Positions 1-6,234 of a stretch of 22,406 bases of DNA are shown piece after piece. The DNA is from Candidatus Brocadiia bacterium (lineage in GTDB: Bacteria; Planctomycetota; MHYJ01; WSZJ01), in the NCBI GenBank assembly GCA_013360825.1, contig JABWAY010000024.1, forward strand, positions 1 to 22,406. Direction: 5' to 3'. Every line of letters starts with the position of its first letter. Position 1 is the stretch's first letter. The notes under the pieces were generated by a model. The model saw only the letters and a list, made by a program, of their open reading frames with translations, ran no database searches and was not told the origin of the DNA. Made by a program: the position numbers and the translations under genes.

Positions 1-10
1 CCATCCGAGT

Positions 11-679
11 TCATTCCGCGCGCACGGGCAGGATCAACGGCATCACCGTTCCTGCACCCCAATAAACGTCCGTGATGCCTACGTCATTCAGGTAGTTTGA
101 TTGGCCCAAGGAACTCAGGCCGAAGCCGTCACTGACGGAGGTGCTGCCCGTTCGCAAACCGTTTCGGGTAAGATTAATGTTCTTACCCTCAAGCCGAATT
201 AATCCGTGGGCGCCCGAAAATAGCGGTCCAGTACTGACGATGTTCGTTGCGGCAACTTGAAGAATACTCTGACGAGAATCGAAGATGGAGAACACTGAAC
301 TCCCAAACGAGAAACTCGAGGCGTGGTCGGTAACGATGGCTCCTTGATTGACCCAGTGATCCATCCAAAACCGCTGCCCGTTCGTGTTACGGAAAAATCG
401 CAGCCCCGGATCGACAATCATGGTTCCCGCTGGATAGAGCGAACCCGTGGAAGCCGGACCGTTGGTGAAGAACCGGGTGTTCTTGGCCTCAAAGGGGACC
501 CCAGTTGGCGTGGCGACTCCGAAATACGCCCGGTTCAGCCAGGCCACCGCATCAATATTCGTCGCAACAAAGGACGGCGAATTGTTGATGTAGATGGGAA
601 TGGTAGCGGCAGATCCACTTCCAATGCCCAATACAAAAAAACCACACAGGGCCAGAAATCGTTTCATGCAATGATTCAT
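11..679 (-). CDS. Secreted verrucomicrobial-type protein, probably truncated
   Basis: Encodes 222 residues with a Sec-type signal peptide at the N-terminus (hydrophobic run ALCGFFVLGIGSGSAA). The mature part opens with a YINNSPSFVATNIDAVAW-type segment and later has ILQVAATNIVSTGPL and LEGKNINLTRNGLRTG, followed by a DVYWGAG motif. From memory, this is the N-terminal layout of very large (often >1000 residues) secreted repeat proteins of Verrucomicrobiota. Here the frame closes soon after DVYWGAG, so the protein is probably truncated, frameshifted or cut by a sequence join near bases 40-50. Two starts are possible: Met1 (677-679) or Met5 (665-667); neither has a clear ribosome binding site. 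It lies 15 bases downstream of a frame ending in what looks like the C-terminus of a similar protein, so the two may be tandem paralogues. G+C is near 50%, unlike the rest of the window. Function unknown. Confidence 0.6.
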   Translation of the reverse strand: MNHCMKRFLALCGFFVLGIGSGSAATIPIYINNSPSFVATNIDAVAWLNRAYFGVATPTGVPFEAKNTRFFTNGPASTGSLYPAGTMIVDPGLRFFRNTNGQRFWMDHWVNQGAIVTDHASSFSFGSSVFSIFDSRQSILQVAATNIVSTGPLFSGAHGLIRLEGKNINLTRNGLRTGSTSVSDGFGLSSLGQSNYLNDVGITDVYWGAGTVMPLILPVRAE

Positions 680-694
680 TTTGCCAAGCCGTCA

Positions 695-1675
695 CTAGTT
701 CCTGGCTCGCTTCAACACGACGTCTTGGATGTACTCCAAGGAAAACTCCGGCAATCGCGGATCCGCGTAGATTGGATAGATAACGGGCGGCTTTGTCGTT
801 CCGTCGAAAGAACCCCACGAGTATCCAAAGGTATCATCGGCGTCTGTACTGCCATCGTCGCTGTTCAACCAGTAAGGCAGCAAATCTGTAAATGAGATCT
901 CGATTCCAGGAACGATAGTTCCAGGTCCACCCAAACCTCGATTGCCATTAAAGGAGTTGAGCGCCGCGTTATTCGTCCAACCCTCCGTATCTGTACGTGT
1001 GGAGGTAAACGGAGCGGCCGACCCAGGTAGGGTTCCCAAATCCCGAACGGAAAAAACGATATCGGGCGCCGTTACCAAACGCTCGACCTGCTGACGGACC
1101 GCGTCGCGGCGCGCCCCGTCGGCCGCCTCCCCGAGCGCGGCCGCGGCGGACGTGAGGAACAGCGTGGCGGGAATCATGCCGATCAGGGTGGCGAGCGTGA
1201 ACACGGGAAGGGAGACACGGGTCATGCCGAAGGCGTAGTTGAGGAGGACGTAGGGGAAGGCGGGCGAGAGGCGCATGAGGAGGACGATCTTCCAGGCGTC
1301 CTTTTCGACGGCGCGGTCGAGGGCGCGGAAGCGCGGGGAGCGGGCGACGAGTTTCGCGATCCGTTCGCGGGCGAGGTACCGGCCCGTGACGAAGGCGGCG
1401 ACCGCGGCGATGGTCGCCGCGGACAGGGAGATCATCGTCCCGCGCTCGAGGCCGTAGAGCAGCCCCGCGGTGAACGTCATCGCGGACCCGGGCACGAGGC
1501 AGAGCGTGAGGATGATGTAGAGGACGACGTAGAGCACGGGGGACCAGGCGCCGAACGTCTCGATCTCCGCCTGGGCGGTCGCGATCCAGTCCAGGACCGG
1601 AACGAAGTAGGCCACGATGCTCAGCGCCAGCCCGAGGACGGCGAGGACAAGCAGCTTCGCGGTGCGCCGGGACAT
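695..1675 (-). CDS. TVP38/TMEM64 membrane protein fused in frame to the tail of a secreted protein (chimera)
   Basis: 326 residues in two unrelated parts. Residues 1-~193 form a TVP38/TMEM64 (SNARE-associated, DedA-like VTT domain) membrane protein. There are hydrophobic segments near 8-28, 45-60, 65-75, 82-97 and 155-182, a YGLERGT turn, and the family motif RLSPAFPYVLLNYAFGMTR at 135-153. Such proteins are usually about 220-240 residues and act at the inner membrane, probably in lipid or ion handling. Residues ~194-326 (QQVERLVTAPDIVF, TRTDTEGWTNN, GGPGTIVPGIEISF) look instead like the C-terminus of large verrucomicrobial secreted proteins, and this half sits in ~50% G+C DNA. Composition changes near 1085-1105. 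The true TVP38 gene probably ends within this fusion. There is no Shine-Dalgarno; a -10-like hexamer lies 9 bases before the ATG. The frame is certain, but whether the fusion exists in a genome is doubtful. Confidence 0.75.
   Translation of the reverse strand: MSRRTAKLLVLAVLGLALSIVAYFVPVLDWIATAQAEIETFGAWSPVLYVVLYIILTLCLVPGSAMTFTAGLLYGLERGTMISLSAATIAAVAAFVTGRYLARERIAKLVARSPRFRALDRAVEKDAWKIVLLMRLSPAFPYVLLNYAFGMTRVSLPVFTLATLIGMIPATLFLTSAAAALGEAADGARRDAVRQQVERLVTAPDIVFSVRDLGTLPGSAAPFTSTRTDTEGWTNNAALNSFNGNRGLGGPGTIVPGIEISFTDLLPYWLNSDDGSTDADDTFGYSWGSFDGTTKPPVIYPIYADPRLPEFSLEYIQDVVLKRARN
1085..1105. other. Composition and homology breakpoint
   Basis: Bases 1 to ~1085 are about 50% G+C and encode verrucomicrobial-type secreted protein pieces. 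Bases above ~1105 are strongly GC-rich and encode the TVP38 domain. The switch lies at about residue 194 of the frame at 695-1675, between GARRDAV and QQVERLV. No transposase, tRNA or direct repeat is visible at the point. A chimeric contig join or a recent recombination event would both give this picture. Confidence 0.7.
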
Positions 1676-1684
1676 GGGGGCGCG

Positions 1685-1690
1685 AGTCTA
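1685..1690 (-). promoter_or_regulatory. -10-like element of the TVP38 gene
   Basis: On the minus strand the hexamer TAGACT (4 of 6 matches to TATAAT) ends 9 bases before the ATG at 1673-1675. There is no purine-rich ribosome binding site between them. This spacing would put the transcript start at or next to the start codon. No convincing -35 was seen in the GC-rich sequence upstream. Inference from spacing only. Confidence 0.4.
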
Positions 1691-1760
1691 CACCCCCCGC
1701 GGCGGCGCGGAAACCCCGGCGCGAACGCGCCCCCGGCCCCTCGACGCTCCCCCGGGGCCA

Positions 1761-1769
1761 TGCTACGGT
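1761..1769 (+). promoter_or_regulatory. Extended -10-like element of the response regulator gene
   Basis: TGC followed by TACGGT (TA...T, extended TGn form) ends 10 bases before the ATG at 1780. No Shine-Dalgarno sequence is present. The GTG at 1768 overlaps this element, which is one reason to prefer the ATG at 1780 as the start. Confidence 0.4.
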
Positions 1770-1779
1770 GTCCCCCGTC

Positions 1780-3156
1780 ATGGCCACGCTTCTCGTGATC
1801 GACGATGAGCCCTCCATCTGCTGGGCGTTCCGGCAGCTCGGGGAGCGGCTCGGCCACTCCGTCAGGGTCGCCGCGAGCGCCGAGGAGGGGCTGGCGGCGC
1901 TGACGCCGGCGACGGATCTGGTCATCACCGACATCCGGCTCCCGGGGATGGACGGCATCGAGGCGGTCCGCGAAATCGCCAGGCTCCGCCCGGGGCTGCC
2001 GGTGATCGTGATCACGGCGCACGGGACGATGCAGACGGCGGTGGAAGCGATCAAGGCGGGAGCGTTCGAATACGTCACGAAGCCGGTCGATCTGGCGGAG
2101 GCGGAGGGCGTGATCGGGCGCGCGCTGGAGCGGGGTGCCGTCTCCGAGGAGGTCCGCCGGCTGCAGGGCGCGGCGGACCTGTCCGGGATCGTGGGGACCA
2201 CCCCCGGGATGCAGGAGGTCTTCAAGAAGATCGGGGCCGTCTGCACGACCGACGCGACCGTCCTCATCACCGGGGAGAGCGGCACGGGGAAGGAGCTGGT
2301 CGCGCGCGCGATCCATGCCCATTCGCGGCGCGCCCGGAGGCCGTTCGAGGCGATCAACTGCGCGAGCCTGCCGGAGGGGCTGGTCGAGTCGGAGCTGTTC
2401 GGCCACGAGAAGGGGGCGTTCACCGGGGCGATCCGGACCAAGCCCGGGCGGTTCGAGGCGGCGGCCGGGGGGACCGTGTTTCTTGACGAGGTCGGAGACC
2501 TGCCCGCCCCTGCCCAGGCCAAGCTGCTCCGCTTCCTGGAGGACCGGTCGTTCACGCGGGTCGGCGGCGTGGAGCCGCTGACGGCGGACGTGCGCCTGGT
2601 CTCGGCCACGAACCGGGACCTGCGCGCCCTCGTGGCGGAGGGGAGCTACCGCGAGGACCTGTTCTACCGGCTGAACGTCGTCTCGATCGCGCTTCCCCCC
2701 CTGCGCGACCGGAAAGCGGACATCCCGCGGCTGGTCGCGCGGTTTCTGAGGGACGGGACTGCCCCGTCGAAGGAGATCAGCGAGGCGGCGCTCGAGCGGC
2801 TGATGGCGCACGACTGGCCCGGAAATGTCCGCGAGCTGCGGAACGCGGTGGAGCAGTCGGTCGTGATGTCGAGGGGGGGGCCCGTCGGCGTGGAGCACCT
2901 TCCCGCCCGCGTGGTCCGGCAGGGGCCCGGTCCGGATGCGGACGCCGCGGCCGTCCTGGTCGCCCGCTGGTTCGCCGATGCGCCCGAAGGAGCGGCGTGG
3001 GATGTCGTCACGGAGCAGTGGGAAAGGCTGCTCATCGCCCGGGCGCTGGAGGATGCCAGGGGATCGCTCTCCGCGGCGAGCCGGAAGCTGGGGATCAACC
3101 GCGCCACGCTGCGGAAGAAAGTCGAGAAATTCGGGCTCCGCGGCGCGGCGGAGTAG
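1780..3156 (+). CDS. NtrC-family sigma-54-dependent response regulator
   Basis: 458 residues from ATG 1780; a GTG 12 bases upstream is in frame but overlaps the likely promoter, and the receiver domain starts properly at MATLLVIDDE. Domains in order: receiver (1-~120) with acidic pocket IDDE, phospho-acceptor Asp51 (VITDIRLPGMDG) and Lys101 in VTKP; sigma-54 AAA+ domain (~136-365) with Walker A GESGTGKE at 165-172, the sigma-54 contact loop GAFTGA at 212-217, Walker B VFLDEVGDL at 233-241 and the arginine-bearing FYRLNV; C-terminal Fis-type helix-turn-helix at ~429-450. All catalytic motifs are intact, so it should hydrolyse ATP and activate sigma-54 promoters when phosphorylated. No histidine kinase gene lies nearby, so the partner and signal are unknown. 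Its gene is divergent from the TVP38 gene and 37 bases upstream of a small membrane protein gene. Confidence 0.95.
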   Translation: MATLLVIDDEPSICWAFRQLGERLGHSVRVAASAEEGLAALTPATDLVITDIRLPGMDGIEAVREIARLRPGLPVIVITAHGTMQTAVEAIKAGAFEYVTKPVDLAEAEGVIGRALERGAVSEEVRRLQGAADLSGIVGTTPGMQEVFKKIGAVCTTDATVLITGESGTGKELVARAIHAHSRRARRPFEAINCASLPEGLVESELFGHEKGAFTGAIRTKPGRFEAAAGGTVFLDEVGDLPAPAQAKLLRFLEDRSFTRVGGVEPLTADVRLVSATNRDLRALVAEGSYREDLFYRLNVVSIALPPLRDRKADIPRLVARFLRDGTAPSKEISEAALERLMAHDWPGNVRELRNAVEQSVVMSRGGPVGVEHLPARVVRQGPGPDADAAAVLVARWFADAPEGAAWDVVTEQWERLLIARALEDARGSLSAASRKLGINRATLRKKVEKFGLRGAAE

Positions 3157-3158
3157 TT

Positions 3159-3172
3159 CCGGGAACGCCCGG
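3159..3172 (+). other. Small hairpin after the response regulator gene
   Basis: CCGGG-AACG-CCCGG forms a 5-bp stem with a 4-base loop just after the stop codon. A T-containing but not T-only stretch follows, so it is a weak terminator candidate at best. It abuts the -10-like element of the next gene. Confidence 0.25.
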
Positions 3173-3175
3173 TTC

Positions 3176-3184
3176 TGTGATACC
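3176..3184 (+). promoter_or_regulatory. Extended -10-like element before the small membrane protein gene
   Basis: TGT followed by GATACC sits 9 bases before the ATG at 3194, and there is no Shine-Dalgarno sequence. The geometry matches that at 1761-1769 and 1685-1690, suggesting a leaderless or near-leaderless transcript. Confidence 0.35.
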
Positions 3185-3193
3185 ATCGCGGCC

Positions 3194-3919
3194 ATGTGCT
3201 GCCACCTCGCAGGCTCCGCGTCGGACTCCTGCGCGCATCGCGGCGGCGGTCTGTTCTTCTGGATCGCCTCCTGGCTGCTCTTCCCGGTCTGCCTCCCGGC
3301 GGCGGCCGCCGTGGGGCTCGTCGCCCTTCTGCGAGGACGGAACAGCGGATACTCCCTGATGCGCGGCGCGCTGTTGTCGCCGTTCGTGCTGGTCCCCGTG
3401 TTCTTTGCGATGAAGGCCGGGGCGGACTATCGGGCGGGGAAGGCCAGGCTCCACGTCGCCCGGCCCGCGGATCGGGACTGGAACGTGGACGGGCGCACGC
3501 GGCTGCCCCTGGTCGAGTCGGAGACCGACCTCTCCAGCCGGTACGCGCACCGCGCGTACGATCTCACCGTCCGCCGGCTCGTCCGCAGGCTGGGCCGCCA
3601 GCCGGGCGCCTGGACCGGCCCGCTCCCCTCCCGCGAGGAGGCCGCACGCGCCCTCGCCGGCGGTCGCCGTCTCGCGGCCGAAGACCTCCGCGCCTGGCCC
3701 GAACTCGCCTTCTACACCCGCGCCGCAGCGGGACTCGTCTCCGCCGGCGAACACCCCTCCCCCGCCCTCGAATTCCGGCGCGCCTCCGTCCGGCCGGGGC
3801 TCGACGTCGTCGGGTCCGGCCCCCATTTCCTCCTGCTGGTCAATGCCGCCACCGGACGGGAAATTGCCCGCCACGGCTCGGTCGATGAATCCGCGGAAGT
3901 CCACTCCTCCCCCCGATAA
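3194..3919 (+). CDS. Small membrane protein of unknown function
   Basis: 241 residues from ATG 3194. The frame is open further upstream, but that part overlaps the response regulator and does not look like protein. The N-terminal third has two hydrophobic segments, about 20-47 (FFWIASWLLFPVCLPAAAA) and 57-73 (RGALLSPFVLVPVFFAMKA). The remaining ~165 residues are hydrophilic and rich in Arg, with SSRYAHRAYDLTVRRLVRRL and a C-terminal HFLLLVNAATGREIARHG segment. I do not recognise the family. It is the first gene of a run with the ABC ATPase 15 bases downstream, so it may be an accessory membrane component of that transporter. Codon choice becomes strongly C-ending from about 3500 on, continuing into the ABC gene. 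Confidence 0.6.
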   Translation: MCCHLAGSASDSCAHRGGGLFFWIASWLLFPVCLPAAAAVGLVALLRGRNSGYSLMRGALLSPFVLVPVFFAMKAGADYRAGKARLHVARPADRDWNVDGRTRLPLVESETDLSSRYAHRAYDLTVRRLVRRLGRQPGAWTGPLPSREEAARALAGGRRLAAEDLRAWPELAFYTRAAAGLVSAGEHPSPALEFRRASVRPGLDVVGSGPHFLLLVNAATGREIARHGSVDESAEVHSSPR

Positions 3920-3934
3920 CGGAGCCACCGGCGC

Positions 3935-4798
3935 GTGAGCGACTTCGTGATCGAAACGCAGGGGCTGACCAAGGTCTTCACGGATTTCTGGGGGCGACGG
4001 AAACACACCGCGGTCAAGTCCCTCGACCTCCAGATCGAACGCGGCGAAGTCTTCGGCTTCCTCGGCCCGAACGGCTCCGGGAAGACGACCACCATGAAAA
4101 TGCTCCTCGGCCTCCTCTACCCCACCAGCGGCACCGCCCGCGTCCTCGGGAAAGACCCCGCCCATATCGGCACCAAGGAACGGATCGGGTTCCTCCCCGA
4201 GGAGTCCTACCTCTACCGCTTCCTCACCGCCGTCGAAACGCTCGAGTTCTACGGGAAACTCTTCGGCATCCCGCGCGCGGACCGGAAACGGCGCGCCCAG
4301 GAACTGCTGGAGATCGTCGGGCTCAAGGACGCGATGCACCGGCCGGTGCGTGAATATTCCAAGGGAATGGCGCGGCGGGTGGGAATCGCGCAGGCGCTGA
4401 TCAACGACCCCGAGGTCGTCTTCCTCGACGAGCCGACCAGCGGCCTCGACCCGCTGGTGTCGCGCCGGATGAAGGACCTGATCCTGGATCTGAAGCGCCA
4501 GGGGAAGACGGTGTTCATGTCGAGCCACCTGCTGGCGGACATCGAGGACGTCTGCGACCGGGTCGGGATCATGCACCTCGGCGAACTGCGCGCCAACGGC
4601 CCGCTGCGGGACATGATCCGGATCCAGGACAAGACCTGCCTCGTCGTCCACGGCCTGGCCCCGAACCGGCGGCTCGAGATCGCGCAGGCGATCGAGGCGG
4701 CGGACGGGCTGCTCGAGGACATCACGGACCAGAAACGGTCGCTGGAGGACCTGTTCCTCGGCGTGATCGGGCAGGACAAGGAGGACGGCCGGCGATGA
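3935..4798 (+). CDS. ABC-2-type transporter ATP-binding protein
   Basis: 287 residues, GTG start with weak upstream CGGAG. Nucleotide-binding domain motifs: Walker A GPNGSGKT at 44-51, a Q-loop region reading FLPEESYLYR (Glu in place of the usual Gln), a degenerate signature YSKGM at 141-145 in place of LSGGQ, Walker B VVFLDEP at 161-167, D-loop SGLDP, and the switch His in MSSHLL (His198). A short C-terminal extension of ~60 residues follows. The degenerate signature is common in the DrrA/NatA/CcmA-like ATPases that pair with ABC-2 permeases. It should energise the permease encoded by the next gene, whose ATG overlaps this stop (ATGA). Substrate unknown. Third-position codon choice switches from C-ending to G-ending near 4270-4330, inside the gene. 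Confidence 0.95.
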   Translation: MSDFVIETQGLTKVFTDFWGRRKHTAVKSLDLQIERGEVFGFLGPNGSGKTTTMKMLLGLLYPTSGTARVLGKDPAHIGTKERIGFLPEESYLYRFLTAVETLEFYGKLFGIPRADRKRRAQELLEIVGLKDAMHRPVREYSKGMARRVGIAQALINDPEVVFLDEPTSGLDPLVSRRMKDLILDLKRQGKTVFMSSHLLADIEDVCDRVGIMHLGELRANGPLRDMIRIQDKTCLVVHGLAPNRRLEIAQAIEAADGLLEDITDQKRSLEDLFLGVIGQDKEDGRR

Positions 4799-6234
4799 AG
4801 CGTCGGCTTGAGGCGCTGGCGCTGGGGATCCTGCGCTCTCCGGCGGGACCGGTGCTGGCGATGGCGGGGCTGACCCTGCGCGAGTCGGTCCGCCGCAAGG
4901 TTTTCCTGACGATCGCCGTCTTCGCGGTCGTCATGGTCGGCGCGACCGCGCTGTTGCCGGCGATCGACCCGCGCGACCGGGTCGCCCTGATCCAGACCTG
5001 GGCGCAGCGATCGATCACGTTTTTCGGCGTGCTGATCTCGGTCTTCCTCGCCGGCGTCTCCCTCCCCGAGGACATCGAGGAAAAGCGGGTGTTCATGCTC
5101 CTCACCAAGCCCCTCTCGCGGTGGCAGCTTCTCACCGGGAGGTTCGCGGGGTTCGCCGGCCTCCTCGCCGTCTTCCTCGCCGCGACAGGCCTCGTCTCCA
5201 CCGGATTCATCCGGGTCGTCGCCGCCCGGTCCGGCGGAACGATCTCCCCCGTCTCCGAGGTCCGCGCGCTTCAGACCCGGATCGAGCAGGAAAAACCCGG
5301 GTCCGTCGTTACCGCCGAAAGCTCCGAGGCGGTGCCGTTTTTCGGCACCGTGCGCGGCGAAGGAGAGACGATCGCCGTCTGGTACTTCCGCAATCTCGAC
5401 CCCTCCGACTTCGACGACAGCGTCCGGCTCCGGTACGACTTCAACCTGACCGGTCCCGGCGGCGTGCAGTTCGCCGACCTCGTCTTCTACCTCCGGCCGC
5501 CCGCCGAGGAAACCGACACCGACGCCGCCAGGGCGCTCGGATGGAAGGTGACGTTCGAGCGCCAGATCGTCCCCGGGCAGCCCCTTCCCGGCCGCGTCGC
5601 CTACCGCAGCGAAACGGCGAAGGCCCGCGTGCCCGGCGAGATCCGCATCCCGAAGGCCTGGATCCGCTCCGGTTCGATCGATGTCGGGGTCAAGCGCGCC
5701 AAGCCCTCCACAAACCTCGACGTCGAGTCCTGGAACGTCTCCTTCCTCACCCGCGCCCACAGCTTCGAGATGAACTTCGCCCGGGGCCTGATGTGCACGT
5801 TCCTGATGTGGATCGTCCTCCTCTCGATCACGCTCGCCGGTTCCACCTTCATGACCGCCCCCGTGAACATCCTCTTCGGCGTCTCCGTCTTCGTCATGGG
5901 GAACATGATCGGGTTCATCCGGGAGTCGCTTCCCACCGTCGATGAACGGATCGTGATGGCGACAAAGGCCGACGAGGAGGCCGTGCGGCACGGGCACTCG
6001 CACGGGGAGACCGACGACATCCCGGTGCCGGTGCTGAAGGCTTCTCTCGCCGTGTCGCGCGCGGTCATGGGGCTGATCCCCGACCTCAACGCGTACGACG
6101 CTTCCGGCACGATGCTCCGTGGCCTCGACGTCCCGGGCTCCCGGATCCGCGACAACGGCCTCACCGCCCTGGCCTTCGCCGGCGGCGCCCTCCTGATCGG
6201 CATCGCGGCGCTCCGGCTGAGGGAATTCCGATGA
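4795..6234 (+). CDS. ABC-2-type permease with large inserted extracytoplasmic domain
   Basis: 479 residues, overlapping the ATPase gene by 4 bases. Membrane segments are visible near 36-55, 73-90, 116-140, 331-350, 355-373 and 455-473. The cytoplasmic loop LPEDIEEKRVFMLLTKPLSR at 90-109 is typical of ABC-2 permeases of the NosY/PF12679 kind. Between the third and fourth segments, residues ~145-325 form a hydrophilic, probably beta-rich domain (WYFRNLDPSDFDDSVRLRYD, WKVTFERQIVPGQPL) likely outside the membrane. Residues ~376-430 form a second soluble loop with a small His cluster (RHGHSHGE, 398-405). It most likely forms a half-transporter dimer with the preceding ATPase. The inserted domain may bind a substrate or partner, but the sequence does not show which. 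Codon choice switches from G-ending to C-ending near 5030. Confidence 0.9.
   Translation: MKRRLEALALGILRSPAGPVLAMAGLTLRESVRRKVFLTIAVFAVVMVGATALLPAIDPRDRVALIQTWAQRSITFFGVLISVFLAGVSLPEDIEEKRVFMLLTKPLSRWQLLTGRFAGFAGLLAVFLAATGLVSTGFIRVVAARSGGTISPVSEVRALQTRIEQEKPGSVVTAESSEAVPFFGTVRGEGETIAVWYFRNLDPSDFDDSVRLRYDFNLTGPGGVQFADLVFYLRPPAEETDTDAARALGWKVTFERQIVPGQPLPGRVAYRSETAKARVPGEIRIPKAWIRSGSIDVGVKRAKPSTNLDVESWNVSFLTRAHSFEMNFARGLMCTFLMWIVLLSITLAGSTFMTAPVNILFGVSVFVMGNMIGFIRESLPTVDERIVMATKADEEAVRHGHSHGETDDIPVPVLKASLAVSRAVMGLIPDLNAYDASGTMLRGLDVPGSRIRDNGLTALAFAGGALLIGIAALRLREFR

Noticed and set aside
1768..1779. GTG at 1768 as the start of the response regulator
   Set aside because: It overlaps the -10-like TACGGT, adds four residues before a receiver domain that starts properly at the ATG, and has no ribosome binding site.
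969..2609. A 546-codon antisense frame over the TVP38 and response regulator genes
   Set aside because: It crosses both genes and the composition breakpoint, and shows no protein-like motifs.
3159..3172. Intrinsic terminator after the response regulator gene
   Set aside because: The stem is only 5 bp and the following bases are not a T tract; listed only as a hairpin.
2936..3193. Upstream extension of the small membrane protein frame into the response regulator gene
   Set aside because: The 86 extra residues are an Arg/Ser/Pro-rich out-of-frame reading of the helix-turn-helix region; the ATG at 3194 follows a promoter-like element.
1621..3195. A 524-codon antisense frame over the response regulator gene
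   Set aside because: Arg/Pro/Gly-rich composition without domains, and it overlaps a gene with all catalytic motifs. A GC-rich shadow.
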